64,000 nt of DNA. Origin: Dendronephthya gigantea (taxonomy: Eukaryota; Cnidaria; Anthozoa; Malacalcyonacea; Nephtheidae). This document shows positions 10,249-21,627 of the stretch, piece by piece. A program made the position numbers and the translations under genes. The first letter of the stretch is position 1; each line of letters starts with the position of its first letter. The stretch spans positions 787,001 to 851,000 of the forward strand of contig NW_021163028.1 of assembly GCF_004324835.1 (NCBI RefSeq), in the 5' to 3' direction. The notes beneath the pieces were generated by a model. It searched no databases and was not told where the DNA came from. It saw only the letters and a program-made list of their open reading frames with translations.

Positions 10249-11708
10249 TGTGTCCAACAATCATCGCGATTATCACCTGGGTTCTTTTAAGAGATGAAGT
10301 CGTTTCAAAATACCAGTAAGTTAGAGTTTATTCATTACAGAATATAGCCACGGCAAGCAAACAATTTCAAAACATGCATGCAAAATAAAACCGATTCCGA
10401 AAATAGACATCTCTCGTTCTTGATGGTCAAGATAAAACAGGAGTGTATATCAGGGCAAGTTTTGTTTCACACATGCAGTGTCTTTATACTCTTGTATGAC
10501 TTATCTTGAATACTGCATGATAAAACCGCCAAATGTCTATTTTTTAATCAGTTTTACGCAAAATAGAAACACTTACTTTTGCAAACATAAATAATATATC
10601 AAGCTACATTGTGATGAACATTGTATTATATTAACTTTTTGCAGTTGCTGGTTATCGGTTAAGTCGGGAGCTATATGGGCATTTGTGGGTCCCGGATTGC
10701 TGATTATTTTGGTAAGAATCCTGTGTCTATTATTCCAGATCGAGGTTGTATTATTCCATTTCCGTTTATTTCACTTCATTGCACATTACCTATATGTTTA
10801 TCCTAATAGATTTGTTTCATTTAGATCCTTAATTTTTCATTATATTTTTCTCTTCCTCTAACGCCCGTCCTTTCCTTTTTGTCGTTTAAATTAACTATTT
10901 CACTTTTTAACGTCGTTTGTTTTGTTCCACTTTTTCAGATTAACTTTATTATTCTTGTTGTTGTCATGAGAACGACCTGGGTAAGATTTGGTGATGACAA
11001 AGAATACGGCAGATTAAAGTAAGAAATACAAATAATGCGTCAATAGAAATACATTCATGCATGCACATCGAATCTTCTAGACATTTCAAATAATTTCCTT
11101 AACAAGCTAGAGCTATTAAGCAACACTGATAATTCATATATATATATATATATTCTGAAATGAAACAAGTGTCTACAGCCAATATCTATCATTCGGTACA
11201 AGAAGAGTCTGTAAATCATGTGAAATCATTCACGATTTGTCACTGAGATGGTTATTTATCAAAAACATTTTCAAAATATTTTCTGCTTGGTAAATCTGCC
11301 TTGTTTACAAAATTTAGGTCGGCAACGAAGACATTTGGCGCAGTCATTCCTATCTTGGGAATAACCTGGATTTTTGGTGTCATGGCATTCAATGAATCTT
11401 CCATTGTATTTCAATATTTATTTGCTATCACCAATTCTTTGCAGGTATGAATCTTTTCCCATATTTCATTGTTTCGTAAAAGGAATACTTTGCATGTGTT
11501 TTTTCTAAAATATTGGCATTTCCGTCCTCGGTCAACCTAATAATTTAACGTCCCAAGAGGAGGACGTAGTCGAAAAAAATTAAACGAACGAAGTGATATT
11601 AATTATAAGGATAGTTTTAAAATACGTGCGCGATACGACATATTTTTCTTCTTACCATTTGTATAGGGGGCTTTAATATTCATTCTTTACTGCTTGGTTA
11701 ACAAAGAG
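10249..11708 (+). CDS. Gene A: TM4 to TM7 exons
   Basis: Exons: 10249-10315 (TM4, CPTIIAIITWVLLRDEVVSK), 10645-10711 (ECL2/TM5, [20 protein letters not shown]), 10939-11018 (TM5 end and ICL3), 11318-11444 (TM6 and ECL3, GITWIFGVMAFNESS), 11667-11708 (TM7, GALIFILYCLVNKE). The CWLS motif of ECL2, 'WAFVGP' of TM5, 'GxTWxFG' of TM6 and 'Q|GxxIFxxYCxxNKE' of TM7 are hallmark class B2 GPCR sequences. All donors and acceptors are canonical. Three of these exons recur almost unchanged in gene B. Confidence 0.9.
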
Positions 11709-12132
11709 GTACGTAAGCATTTACGAATAATAAGCTTGATCTATTTTTAATTTCCCAAGATTTAAAAGCTCTTGTAGATGAGGAAAATTGATGCCTTTTT
11801 TAGCGAAGTATATAGAGCGAAGAATGTGTGGTAACTGACATAGTTGTGTCTACTGTTTCGCTCGCTTAAACCGTTAAATTCGGTGATGTTAGTTCAATAA
11901 TCACTTGTAGCTGTGGAAAGTTCTATTTTTTTGTCAATAACCGCACCAACAAAGTCGCTACGGCTTTCATTGATTGAGATATTCTCTGAAAAAAGGACTG
12001 CAAGAGCTCTTTTTTTTCAATGTACATCATATTTAGATATGCAAAATCATTTGAAAAAATATTGAAAACCGTTTCCCACTGATTAGCCTTTTTTTAAGAA
12101 ATTTCATTCGGGCAAGTACACCACTCTTTGTC

Positions 12133-12365
12133 TACACGGCTAAAAACGATCAGGTTGATGCAAGTTGAAATAAACAGGATGCAGTAATGTTGTGCTGCCC
12201 ACATTGTTCAGAGTTGTTATCAGTATTGAACAATATCGTTACACCCGATTCAGTTTCAACAATATTGTTCAATGTTGATAACAACTCTAAACAATGTTGG
12301 CAGCACAACATTGCTCCATCCTGTTTGTATCAACTTGCATCAACCTGAGCGTTTTTAGGCGTGTA
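12133..12365. mobile_element. mariner-type MITE (233 bp), near-complete hairpin
   Basis: Starts TACACGGCTAAAAACG and ends CGTTTTTAGGCGTGTA; the arms pair for about 100 bp on each side. Outermost TA on both sides fits a TA target duplication (Tc1/mariner). Lies in the last intron of gene A and is absent from the gene B copy. Confidence 0.75.
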
Positions 12366-12669
12366 TGACGTTTCCTGATTTTTTTTAAGAGAAGAATTAA
12401 TGTTATGAATAACAGTAATATTATGGAAAAGTATATATGCGATTATCGCGATGCATTGCAAAGAAAAATGAATAAGTTAACTTTTTTATTTTTCCAGTAT
12501 ATATAGTTGTACTTTATCTCGACGCAGAACCCTCATTTTATAAATGCATGCGCACATATACAACCAATTAATAATATACTCCGAAATTGTTTATTAGGAA
12601 TGTACCACGCTGATTATGTACTTTTGAAATCAATCAATAATTTATGCAATGGAAATTTTACCGTGTTAG

Positions 12670-12975
12670 GTGCGAAACGAGCTTCGACGGAAGCTAACGG
12701 TATGGCAGACTCGTCGTGAGTTCTCTTCATCCTCGGCGAACACTCGCCGTACCTATGTGATCTCTTCGGAAAAAAACACGACGTTCAATCTCACTACAGC
12801 TTCGATGCAGGCCACCCCGGACCTTTACCGGCGTCCCATGGAGGTAATTGAAGGCGTACCACCCCAGGGGAAGGTAGATCTCGGGTATACCTCTGAAGAT
12901 GACAATAAAACAAAAGAGAAAGAATTCGAATTGGGTGGGGAAGAATGGAGTGGTGGCAAGAAAGGCAAAAGTTGA
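12670..12975 (+). CDS. Gene A: C-terminal cytoplasmic tail exon
   Basis: Follows a TTAG acceptor and begins VRNELRRKLTVWQTRREFSS, the usual 'V-x-x-E-[LV]-R' helix after TM7. It ends in a charged Gly/Lys/Glu-rich stretch with stop TGA at 12973-12975. Gene C shares the first 20 or so residues, then diverges strongly, so tail signalling properties probably differ between paralogs. Confidence 0.82.
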   Translation: MRNELRRKLTVWQTRREFSSSSANTRRTYVISSEKNTTFNLTTASMQATPDLYRRPMEVIEGVPPQGKVDLGYTSEDDNKTKEKEFELGGEEWSGGKKGKS

Positions 12976-14385
12976 ATCAGGCACCGGGGCTAAGCATTTT
13001 ATCGAATTGAAAAAAAGGACTTGCATGGCGATGGGATAGTCAGCGTTACTTGCGTTACCGATAGATTGGTCGACATGTAGAGGTACACAATAAGGTTTTC
13101 TGTCAAGTTTTCTGTCAGGTATATAGTTAATTAATTGTCTCTCCATTGACAAAGTTTTTATCAGGTTTTCATCCTAAGGTACCCGTTGTGACTAATGCAA
13201 AACTAATATGACCAATTGCTACACAAATGTGTTTAGGAATTAAACTAGATGAAAATGGTAACTAGGATAGTTATATTGAGATGATATGTAAGAAGGCATT
13301 GCCAAGTGAAGGTTTGGCGTTATAAAACGTACACAGCTCTTTGTTCTATACCTTATAATACCTAAAACAACGTTATAATAATCTTCCTAGGCCGAAACGC
13401 GAATATCTCAAAAGGTAGATATAGCGGCGCTATGCTCTGAAATCAGCTTCCAAATTAACGAAGAAAAATTAGTCACTTCGTTTCCAAAGCTTCGTTTGAA
13501 TTTTGTTGAATAATGACACGTTTCCTATACCTACATCTATGTAATTTGTGTATGTGCATGTGTAAACTGTCTAGTATTGTAGTTTTAATTGTTTTTAACA
13601 TTTAAACCTCCCCCATGGAGGTAATATATTGGTTTTAAATAAAGTACTACAGATATACCTACCTACCTGCCTATCTACCTACCTACCTACCATGCAGGAA
13701 CCTTATCGGCAAAAAACTGGCAAAGACTAAAACATGCTACGTGACGTCTGTAAAGATGTTCAAGGTCCTTGAAACTTTTTTTTAGGTTCTGTGCATAGCG
13801 ATTGTCCGCCAATAGACTATTTTATTTTGCAAAAGACAGATTATCCAGAAATTTTATTTTCTAAATCTTAATCCCCCGTCCAAGTGTCTAGGCACCGCCA
13901 AGATTATACCAAAGGACGCCTGTTAATTGATTTCGTTGATTATCAGTGAAATGCCTTTTATCGTCCACGTGATAAAGCACAGGTATCCGTTAAACATAAA
14001 TTCAGCCACCTAGTTACACGCACGTGGTGAATATTAGGAGTTGACAGTTGTCCAATCGGAAGTCGCAGAAAAGCAACCACTATATTTTTTACTGCATTGT
14101 ATTACAAATGAAAAGAAGCGCCGGGCGACCATTGTCTCCCACAGATGCTGATCGTTTTTGCATTCACATTGGTCGGCATAAATGATACAAAAAATTAAAG
14201 CGAAAGTAAGCATGCAGTGCTAGGTGTTCATCACCAATTGAATTGGAATGGGAATATTTTCTGTTGCGAAATGGAAATTCAATATCACTTAATTGAAATT
14301 CAAAGCAAATTCGTCAATTCGTCATACTGTAGATAAAGAGTATTGAGGAACATTCACAGTGAAGTTTTCTAATCCTTATTCAAAG
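12976..14385. other. intergenic region A-B
   Basis: No coding exon seen. It holds the gene A 3' flank, a (CTAC)n microsatellite at 13659-13690, and sequence duplicated at 35320-36650 before gene C (starting ACTAATATGACCAATTGC). The promoter of gene B should be here, but no element can be named. Confidence 0.6.
13638..13643 (+). promoter_or_regulatory. possible poly(A) signal, gene A
   Basis: AATAAA about 660 nt after the gene A stop, followed by a (CTAC)n stretch at 13659-13690. The duplicated copy after gene B keeps it at 35712-35717. The hexamer is common in AT-rich DNA, so this is weak. Confidence 0.25.
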
Positions 14386-14482
14386 ATGCATCTGTATAAA
14401 TGCGATGTTTTTGCTGTGTCCTTAATAATCATTTCACTTCAGTTTTCTGTCAATTTCACTAGCGCTGAGTTTCCGGCTGAAG
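14386..14482 (+). CDS. Gene B: signal-peptide exon 1
   Basis: ATG at 14386; reads MHLYKCDVFAVSLIIISLQ then FSVNFTSAEFPAE, a hydrophobic core with a cleavable-looking end, and stops at a GTACGT donor in phase 1. The same exon precedes gene C at 36662-36758. I chose this ATG because it is the only one in frame and is conserved between copies. Confidence 0.75.
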
Positions 14483-15413
14483 GTACGTAATCATAACTGT
14501 GGATGAACACGGACACCGTTCTCTAATGAGATTGGATTATAAAATTATCTATTGTGAAAAAAAATTTTAACATTGTCTGTGAAGCATGCAAATGATATTG
14601 TAGGTGTTACATTATTTTACTTTTAAAGTGTCTTTCCTACTGATTATTGCATTGCATGAAGCTTTTTTCAGTTATTCATTTAATAAAGGCGGTGTTACAT
14701 GCACTATACACTATGCCACAACGTTTTTTCTTGCAACCCGCAATGCAATTCTACAGGCATTCCCGAGGCATCTAAAGTTGTTAAATACGAACATTTCTTC
14801 CGATCTGCTAACCTTTTCTTAACATCTCAAACAAATTACATCTCTTATACAAATTGACATCCCTCAAAGTTGCAAGGAAGATTGCATAATGTAACAGCCA
14901 GCGCCTTCAATAGTTCAGTGATGAGTTCGGGCACAATGTTATTGAAGAATTATCAAGCCTAAAAAAAAGGAGGGCTCGATAATTTATTATTCACTATTCA
15001 AACGAATTAATTTTAAAGAAGATGAGGAAGAAGATATTTGTAATTTATTATACTATGGTAAAAAAATCTTATGTTTCGTCATTTCATAACAGAGTAATTT
15101 TAAGCCAGAACATTTAACGAAAAGAAAAACAAGGCATGTTTTCCCCCGGGTAGTGTCGCAGCTCCTCGCAAGAATGATTTTCATTGGCTGAACTTTACAA
15201 TACATTTCTGTTTCAACCAATAGCATAGCTTCGTTCTTTAGAAAGCATAGAAAAGCATTATCCAATTGGGCGAAAGCTTCCGAACACTGCGACATGCCCC
15301 ATGTTTTCTTTTGAATTTATGAGCGGTCAAGTTAAACTAATTTATTTATGGCGTTGAAATTCGAAAGTAACACCCACCAGTATATATTGTTAGTTTTACA
15401 GTCGTAATCAAAA

Positions 15414-15628
15414 TACAGGGTGTCTCAAAAAAAACGCAACCACTTAAATATGCAAGAATATTAATATTGTTCGGGTTTGTACCATAGTTCAGCTAAAATG
15501 ACTTTTAGCATTTTAAATGAAGGATTAAGAGCCATTTTCAATTCCCAGAGGTGCTTATCTATTGCGCTTTAAAGCTGTCTTAATGTTCTTGCATATCTAA
15601 GTGGTTGCGTTTTTTTTGAGACCCTGTA
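15414..15628. mobile_element. mariner-type MITE (TA target), 215 bp
   Basis: Termini TACAGGGTGTCTCAAAAAAA and the complement ending GACCCTGTA, arms of about 30 bp (CGCAACCACTTA inside). The gene C copy at 37555-37570 reads AATACAATTG with a single TA, an empty site that confirms TA duplication. Confidence 0.88.
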
Positions 15629-15837
15629 CAATTGTAATTTGCATTTTAAATAATGCCTTGGTATTCGGTAAGACGAGATTTCCGTTTCGAAACGGGAAGA
15701 AGTTGTAATGTCGTTCGTATTCGTATTGGATAGATCAACCAGAGCGAATTCATCGACCGGTGCGATATACATCAAAGACAGACTGAAAGATATCAAGGAG
15801 CATTTAATGTTACAACAAGTTTCTCAGTTGTTCAAAG

Positions 15838-15928
15838 ATGTGTTTGAATAGATGTGACATAGCCACTATATTCCTAATCATTGCTTCACTTCAAATTTCT
15901 GTCGATTTCACTAGGGCAAGCTATGAAG
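15838..15928 (+). CDS. Gene B: alternative signal-peptide exon 1'
   Basis: ATG at 15838; reads MCLNRCDIATIFLIIASLQ then ISVDFTRASYE and ends at GTATGT in phase 1. It is clearly a duplicate of exon 1 (shared pattern of hydrophobic core followed by SLQ.SV.FT.A). Since both end in the same phase, either can splice to the next exon. A third, truncated copy remains at about 18167-18204. Confidence 0.68.
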
Positions 15929-16051
15929 GTATGTAATAAATGTTGTTTTAAGCCTGATCGGCAACTAAATACCTGATCACAGGATTATTGCAAAATGAAG
16001 TTCAATCATTGAACATTTTATTTATTATGCACGTTATAGACCACTTTTATA

Positions 16052-16790
16052 CATTACCAGAAATTTGCGACATGATAATTTGCATGTATACTAATTTGCA
16101 TTTAACTTTCAGCATAATGGCCTTCAACTTTTACTATAAAATACATAGAGTAAATATAAAAAACTTAAAAATACCGTTGTCTTAGACCTTGCCTACTGTT
16201 TGCCGACCTCTAGATCGATAGAGCAACTGTTTAGAAACGTTTTGGTGACCAAATTTTTTAGCTTGGGCATTTCTGCAATCTGCCAAATTTAAAAATATAT
16301 TGCTCAAAGTTTCATCCGTGTTCTGTCAACGAACTTATAAAATCGCTCACATTGATTCGAATATCTCGATTCAGGTAGTTGATGAATTGACGTGTAATAT
16401 ACCAAAAAAAATTGTTAAAAATATTGTCTTTCGTATTTGCGTATAAACTTTTCTGTACGGCTCGGATTTTCACTGCAATCACTTTGAAAAATATTATTAG
16501 TCTTATCAGGAACTTGAACATTACGAAGGCTATATACACATTTGTTCAAAATCAGTTGGCCGAACGTAGAAATACCTAAGGTAAGTAATTCGATCATGAA
16601 AACGTTGGGAAACGGCTGTTCTATTGACCCAGAGGTCGGCAAACAGTAGGCAAGGTCTAGGACAACGGCATTTTTAGGTTTTGTATATTTACTATATGTA
16701 TTTTATAGTAAAAGTTGAAGGCCATTATGCTGAAAGTTAAATGCAAATTAGTATAAATGCAAATTATCATGTCGCAAATTTCTGGTAATG
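16052..16790. mobile_element. foldback element, 739 bp
   Basis: CATTACCAGAAATTTGCGAC at 16052 is complemented by GTCGCAAATTTCTGGTAATG ending at 16790; arms extend about 150 bp with inner segments such as CCTTGCCTACTGTTTGCCGA also paired. Two related loci (19320-19340 and 38338-38358) lack it. The target duplication is unclear. Small open frames inside are not recognised. Confidence 0.8.
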
Positions 16791-18317
16791 AATAATGTAA
16801 ATTGTTGAAATATACAGATAAGGTCGAGGAATTATCCTATGGGAATTTACCGACTGTTTATATATATATATATATATTGACATGGACAACCTTAATGACG
16901 ACCTGTATATAGCTATATAGTATAGCGTTCATTTTAACATTGTGAATTTACAGCAATATAAGCTGTTAGTGCGAATTCACTCCGTTACTCAGTTCAAAAT
17001 AAAGGGATTACTAGATTTTGAGATTTTTAGCCATAGAATTAAACAATCGTTTTAATTGCTTTTAACATTTTTTAACGTCCTCGCACAGTTATCGGTTAAA
17101 CATAAATTCAGCGACCTAGTTATACACGCGCAGGTGGTGAATATTAGGAGTTGGCAGGTGTCCTATCGAACGTCGCAGGAAAAGCAACCACTTTTTTTAC
17201 TGCATTATATTACAAATGAATAGAAGCGCTGCGCAACCATTGACTCCCACAGATGCTGATCGTTTTTGCACTCACATTGGTCGGCATAATTGATACGAAA
17301 AATTAAAGCGAAAGTAAGCATGCAGTGCTAGGTGTTCATCACCAATTGAATTGGAATAGGAATATTTTCTGTTGCGAAATGGAAATTCAATATCACTTAA
17401 TTGAAGTTCAAAGCAAATTCGTCAATTCGTCATACTGTAGATAAAGAGTATCGAGGAACCTTTAGAAGCATGCAGATGATATTGTAGATGTTACATTATT
17501 TTACTTTTAAAGTGTCTTTCCTTTTGTCATACTGTTTAAAAATGTACTTACTGATTATTGCATTGCATGAAGCATTTTTCAGTTATTCATTTAAGGCAGC
17601 GTTACATGCACTATACACTATGCCACAACGTTTTTTTTGCAACCCGCAATGCAATTCTACAGGCATTCCTGGGGCATCTAAAGTTGTTAAATACGAACAT
17701 CTCTTACGATCTGCAAACGTTTTCTTAGCATCTCGAACACTTTTTGTACAAATTGACATCCCTCAAAGTTGCAAGGAAGATCGCATAGTGTAACAGCCAG
17801 CGCCTTCAATAGTTCAGTGATGAATGCTTCATGCCCTATGCAATGATTATGAAGTTGGGCACAATGGTAATAAAGAATTATCAAGCTTAAATAAAAGCGG
17901 AGGGCTCGATAATTTATTATTCACTATTCAAACAAATTAATTTTAAAGAAGACGCGGAATAAGACATTTGTAATTTATTATACTATGGCAAAAAAATCTT
18001 ATGTTTCGTCATTTCATAATAAAATAATTTTAAGCCAGAACATTTAACGAAAAGATAAACAAGGTATGTTTTCTTTTGAATTTTTGAGCGGTCAACTAAT
18101 TTACTTATAGCGTTAAAATTCGAAAGTAACACCCACCGGTACTGTTTTACAGTCGTGATCCAAATACTAATCATTGCTTCACTTCAAATTTCTGTCGATT
18201 TCACAAATTTCTGTTGTTTCAAGCCTGATCGGCAACTAAATACCTGATCACGGGATTATTGCAAAATGAAGTTCAATCATTGAACATTTTATTTATTATT
18301 ATATTTGTGCATGACGA

Positions 18318-18475
18318 AAGGCTAGTTTCCACTCAGGAAAATTCTCCTTTGGATCGGACAGGACAGGAAAGTTTCCTTTGTGTAAACGCCGCCTGAGAAC
18401 TCACCGACAAAGGAAATCTTCCTGTCCGATCCAAAGGAGATTTTTCCTGAGTGGAAACTAGCCTTAAAGAACTGA
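18318..18475. mobile_element. hairpin MITE, 158 bp
   Basis: AAGGCTAGTTTCCACTCAGG pairs with CCTGAGTGGAAACTAGCCTT, and the arms continue through TCCTTTGGATCGGACAGG. The gene C counterpart (about 37980-38000) lacks it. Target duplication is not resolved because the flank also differs. Confidence 0.8.
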
Positions 18476-18562
18476 GTACTTAATTTGCAATGGATTATGC
18501 ACGTGAGTCGTCGACTGATGCTCTATAGTCTATATAGGACCGGCTATTGTAGATGCCTATAA

Positions 18563-18985
18563 GACCCCGTTTACACTAGAGCGAAAGTTTCCGGATTTGT
18601 AAAATTATCCCGATTCATTGTTACACACATGTATCGGATTCGTCAGGTGTTTACACTACACTTTAGTTGTTTCTGTATGCGGATTTGTCCGTTTACACTC
18701 ACATTATACTTGTTCTTGGAGAATTGTTTGGTCGTCACGTTTGAATTTCTTCGGATTCGTCGTGCAAAGCGTTTACACAAGAAAATTTTCCGGATTCAAA
18801 TGTTTCTGGATACAAAGTTTCCACAAACTTTTACGGATTCAAAGTTTCCGGATACGGCTTAAAACCGAGTACATTTTCTACCGGATTCGTTGCTGCGTGT
18901 GTATAAACAGCAACATGAATCCGGTACTAAAACATTCCGCTTTCGTGATGAATCCGGAAACTTTCGCTCTAGTGTAAACGGGGTC
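18563..18985. mobile_element. PIF/Harbinger-like MITE, 423 bp
   Basis: Inverted termini GACCCCGTTTACACTAGAGC / GCTCTAGTGTAAACGGGGTC, flanked by TAA on both sides (18560-18562, 18986-18988). Gene C at about 38060 reads CCTATAAAAGACG, an empty site with one TAA. Internally, TTTACAC and CGGATTCGT recur many times, like subterminal binding sites. Confidence 0.88.
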
Positions 18986-20405
18986 TAAAAGACGATATAT
19001 TTATAGAGCAGTATTAGGACCTTAATTATAAGTTACTTGATGGTAGCGGTAATAAATAGAGCAGTATTAGGACCTTAATTATATCTCTTTCGCAAAATAT
19101 AAACTATATTAAGGATAATAAGTTACTTGATGGTAGCGGTATATTATCATAAGGAAGTTGTAATTATAATTAGTATTATATACCCACGGCGATTTTAATC
19201 CCCGATAAATTCATTCTTTATGTATGCAGCGAGTTATTTTTACTCGTATAAATGGCCCTTATAAGTTATTACAGCATAGGTCTGAGTGGTTAATTTAAAG
19301 GTATGCACGTTATAGACCACTTTTAAAATTAATGTAAATTGTTTAAATATACAGATAAGGTCGAGGAATTATCCTATGGGAATTTACCGACTGTTTCGGA
19401 AAATAGTGATCCTAACCGGATTTCTGGAGCATAAAATCATGTTTTCAACTATTGGGTTAAAAAGAAAATTAACGGTACTCGTCACATTCATGATTACGCC
19501 TTCAAGGGTTGAAAATGTGTTGCGTGGATGGAAACGGCCTAGCACAAGACGAGTAGGCGTGCGTCTGTGCATATTATTAGGAAAACTATGAGGAAATGAA
19601 AACAGCAGGATATCATAGGGCGCGGACTTTCAGAACATAGGAGCAATAAGACTGCATATGCGCTTGATTGTCGAAAACAAGGTAGCGGCAGTGAGGAAAT
19701 TAAATTAAGGCGGATCTGTCACCAAAAATAAAACTCTTGCGGGGATTTTTAACATTATATTCTACATCATAATTTTTTATACTGTATAATACTGTGTAAA
19801 GAGAAAAATGAACGAAATAACCCATGTTTAATGGTCACGTGGTTGATATTTATATATTTGTATATATATTGACATGGACAATCTTAATGACAACCTATAT
19901 ATACACACTATATATGTAGTATAGCGTTCGTTTCTAACATTGTGAATGCGGCAATATAAGCTGTTATTGTGAATTTATTCAGTTACTCAGTTCAAAATAA
20001 AGCTAAGATTACTAAATTTAGAGTTTTGTAGAGTAGAATTAAACAATCGAAAAAACTGGGAAACTGTCCGGTCATTAAACCGTGATTAAACGTCTAGCCG
20101 ATAGCTATTAAACTGTTTATGAAAACGTATTTAAACATTTTTTGGTGGACGCTATTCTTATGTCCAGGTTTTTATAATATACATCATGTTGTGGAGTAAT
20201 TCTTTTATAATTTGCCCGAAATTTTCTTTTTTTTGTCCTGACAATAAAAAAGAGTTCTGTAAACCTTTCACTGACGCCATATTGTTTTCGATAATCTCGC
20301 GCAGTGCGGTTCTTCACCAGCGGTTGTACAGTATGAGTAAATAAATAAAGTTTAGTTAATAAATAAGTAAATAATAATTATCTTTTTTTCTCACCCCTCC
20401 TACAG

Positions 20406-20945
20406 ATAGAACAAAAACAGCGAATGGCAATTTTCAGATATCCGAGAGGACCAATTCAAGTCGACTGAGGTGAGTACGGTACTTTATGATGTAACAAAGC
20501 GTTGACTTTACCGCACATCGTGGATAATATATCTCTGCATGAGAATAGATCCAAAATCAAAATGAAACTGAGTGCGCGTCCTCCTTGGCAAGTGTTGAAA
20601 ATTGGATCATGCGTGCAGCCAATTAATACTTAGGTGGAAACAGAGCATGTCACATTAGCGTGGAGGCAATGGCATACATATACCCACACAAGTCTACCTG
20701 AAGTGTAGCGTTCTTTAAACTAAACATACCATTTCAAAACTCGATTTAAAAAAAAATAATCATAATACAATATGAGGTGATGTGTAGAAATTATTATGTC
20801 CGTTTTAGGTTCGCCATGCAGGGTTCGATCTCCTTTAATACTGAAAAAGTAACAGCAACGCCTAATTTACCAACATTTCAGTCTTCCGCGTTATTGTCAA
20901 CATCGGTTACGTTCACCAATTCATCAACAAATTGCTCAACACGAG
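20406..20945 (+). CDS. Gene B: two short Ser/Thr-rich ectodomain exons
   Basis: Exons 20406-20469 (DRTKTANGNFQISERTNSSR) and 20809-20945 (FAMQGSISFNTEKVTATP..., ending NSSTNCSTR). Low-complexity, Ser/Thr-rich and with NSS/NCS sequons: a likely glycosylated stalk. Phase is 1 on entry and 1 on exit, so the pair is a symmetrical cassette; gene C has it twice. Confidence 0.75.
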
Positions 20946-21627
20946 GTAGGATAATTTTCCTCCTTAAGTAATCGCCTTCATATTGAACATATTTGCACAA
21001 TCCTGATTAAAACTATACCACTTGTCAAATAAAAACGTTTTTTTGATACACCATGTAATAATGAATATTGTTATGTGGGTGCTGTGTATTTTAAATGTAA
21101 TTGGTTCATTCGTAGTCGCATGACTTTAAATAAATGCAATGTTTCCCACAAGTGAAAAATTGTTGCCCGCATATTGTCATATAACAAAGTGTTTTTTGTA
21201 CTCTACCTTGGGAAAACAAAACTCGCTATTTCTCTCCATAGGCTCCATTATTCCTGATTAGTCTAATGATTATAGCCCTTTCGGCGGTTGATACCAGAAA
21301 CAGAAAATTATAAAAGTTGCTGCAGATTGAAGACACATTGCTCAGTCAATGCATGTTCATGTTTATTTCTTTTATAAATATGACAATTGTTATGAAACCA
21401 CCAGACAACAAAACAAAATCAGTTAACATGGAAATTAACAATAACAATGCACATTTATAACAACGTGCTGTATTTCAGTATTTCAGTTCAATGTTCCAGC
21501 AATTTGCATGACACGCAAGCCATCTCTTGCTTCATTTCATAGCATCTTCATCCTGAAAAATAAAAATGGAGATCTCATCAAGTTTTTCTGTACTCTATAT
21601 ACTATTGACAATTTGGGCAAATTAAAT

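Larger units (their letters stand above)
469..12975 (+). pseudogene. Gene A: adhesion GPCR, 5' end outside window, disrupted in TM3
   Basis: Fifteen exons can be joined by AG/GT sites with consistent phases: 469-531, 652-769, 1168-1290, 2760-2920, 3353-3402, 3731-3860, 4051-4157, 4252-4354, 4451-4583 plus 9311-9336 (one exon split by an insertion), 10249-10315, 10645-10711, 10939-11018, 11318-11444, 11667-11708 and 12670-12975. Together they encode the membrane-proximal GAIN region, GPS, seven membrane helices and cytoplasmic tail of an aGPCR. Ectodomain exons must lie to the left of the window. The TM3 exon is broken by a 4727-bp DNA element; read-through meets a stop at 4610-4612, 26 bases into the insert, leaving a receptor that ends after TM3. 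The other exons are open, so the disruption looks recent. I call it a pseudogene, or an allele encoding a truncated receptor. Splicing around the insert cannot be excluded. Confidence 0.82.
13985..20060. repeat. 3-kb internal tandem duplication in gene B first-intron region
   Basis: Sequence from about 13985 to 17080 is repeated at about 17095-20060; both start CGGTTAAACATAAATTCAGC or nearly so, and both contain GACATGGACAA...CTTAATGA followed by GCAATATAAGCTGTTA near the end. Gene C has a single copy (about 36290-40690). In the second copy exon 1 is deleted and exon 1' is cut to a remnant at 18167-18204, so only the first copy can supply a start. Confidence 0.75.

Noticed and set aside
12727-13152. 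141-residue minus-strand open frame
   Set aside because: Antisense of the gene A tail exon and its 3' flank, no recognisable domain.
18618-18977. 119-residue open frame
   Set aside because: Lies entirely inside a Harbinger-type MITE with internal short repeats.
19376-19591. Open frame starting MGIYRLFRKI, also found at 38399-38611
   Set aside because: The similarity reflects recent DNA duplication of intron sequence; the ends diverge by frameshift and no splice or domain support exists.
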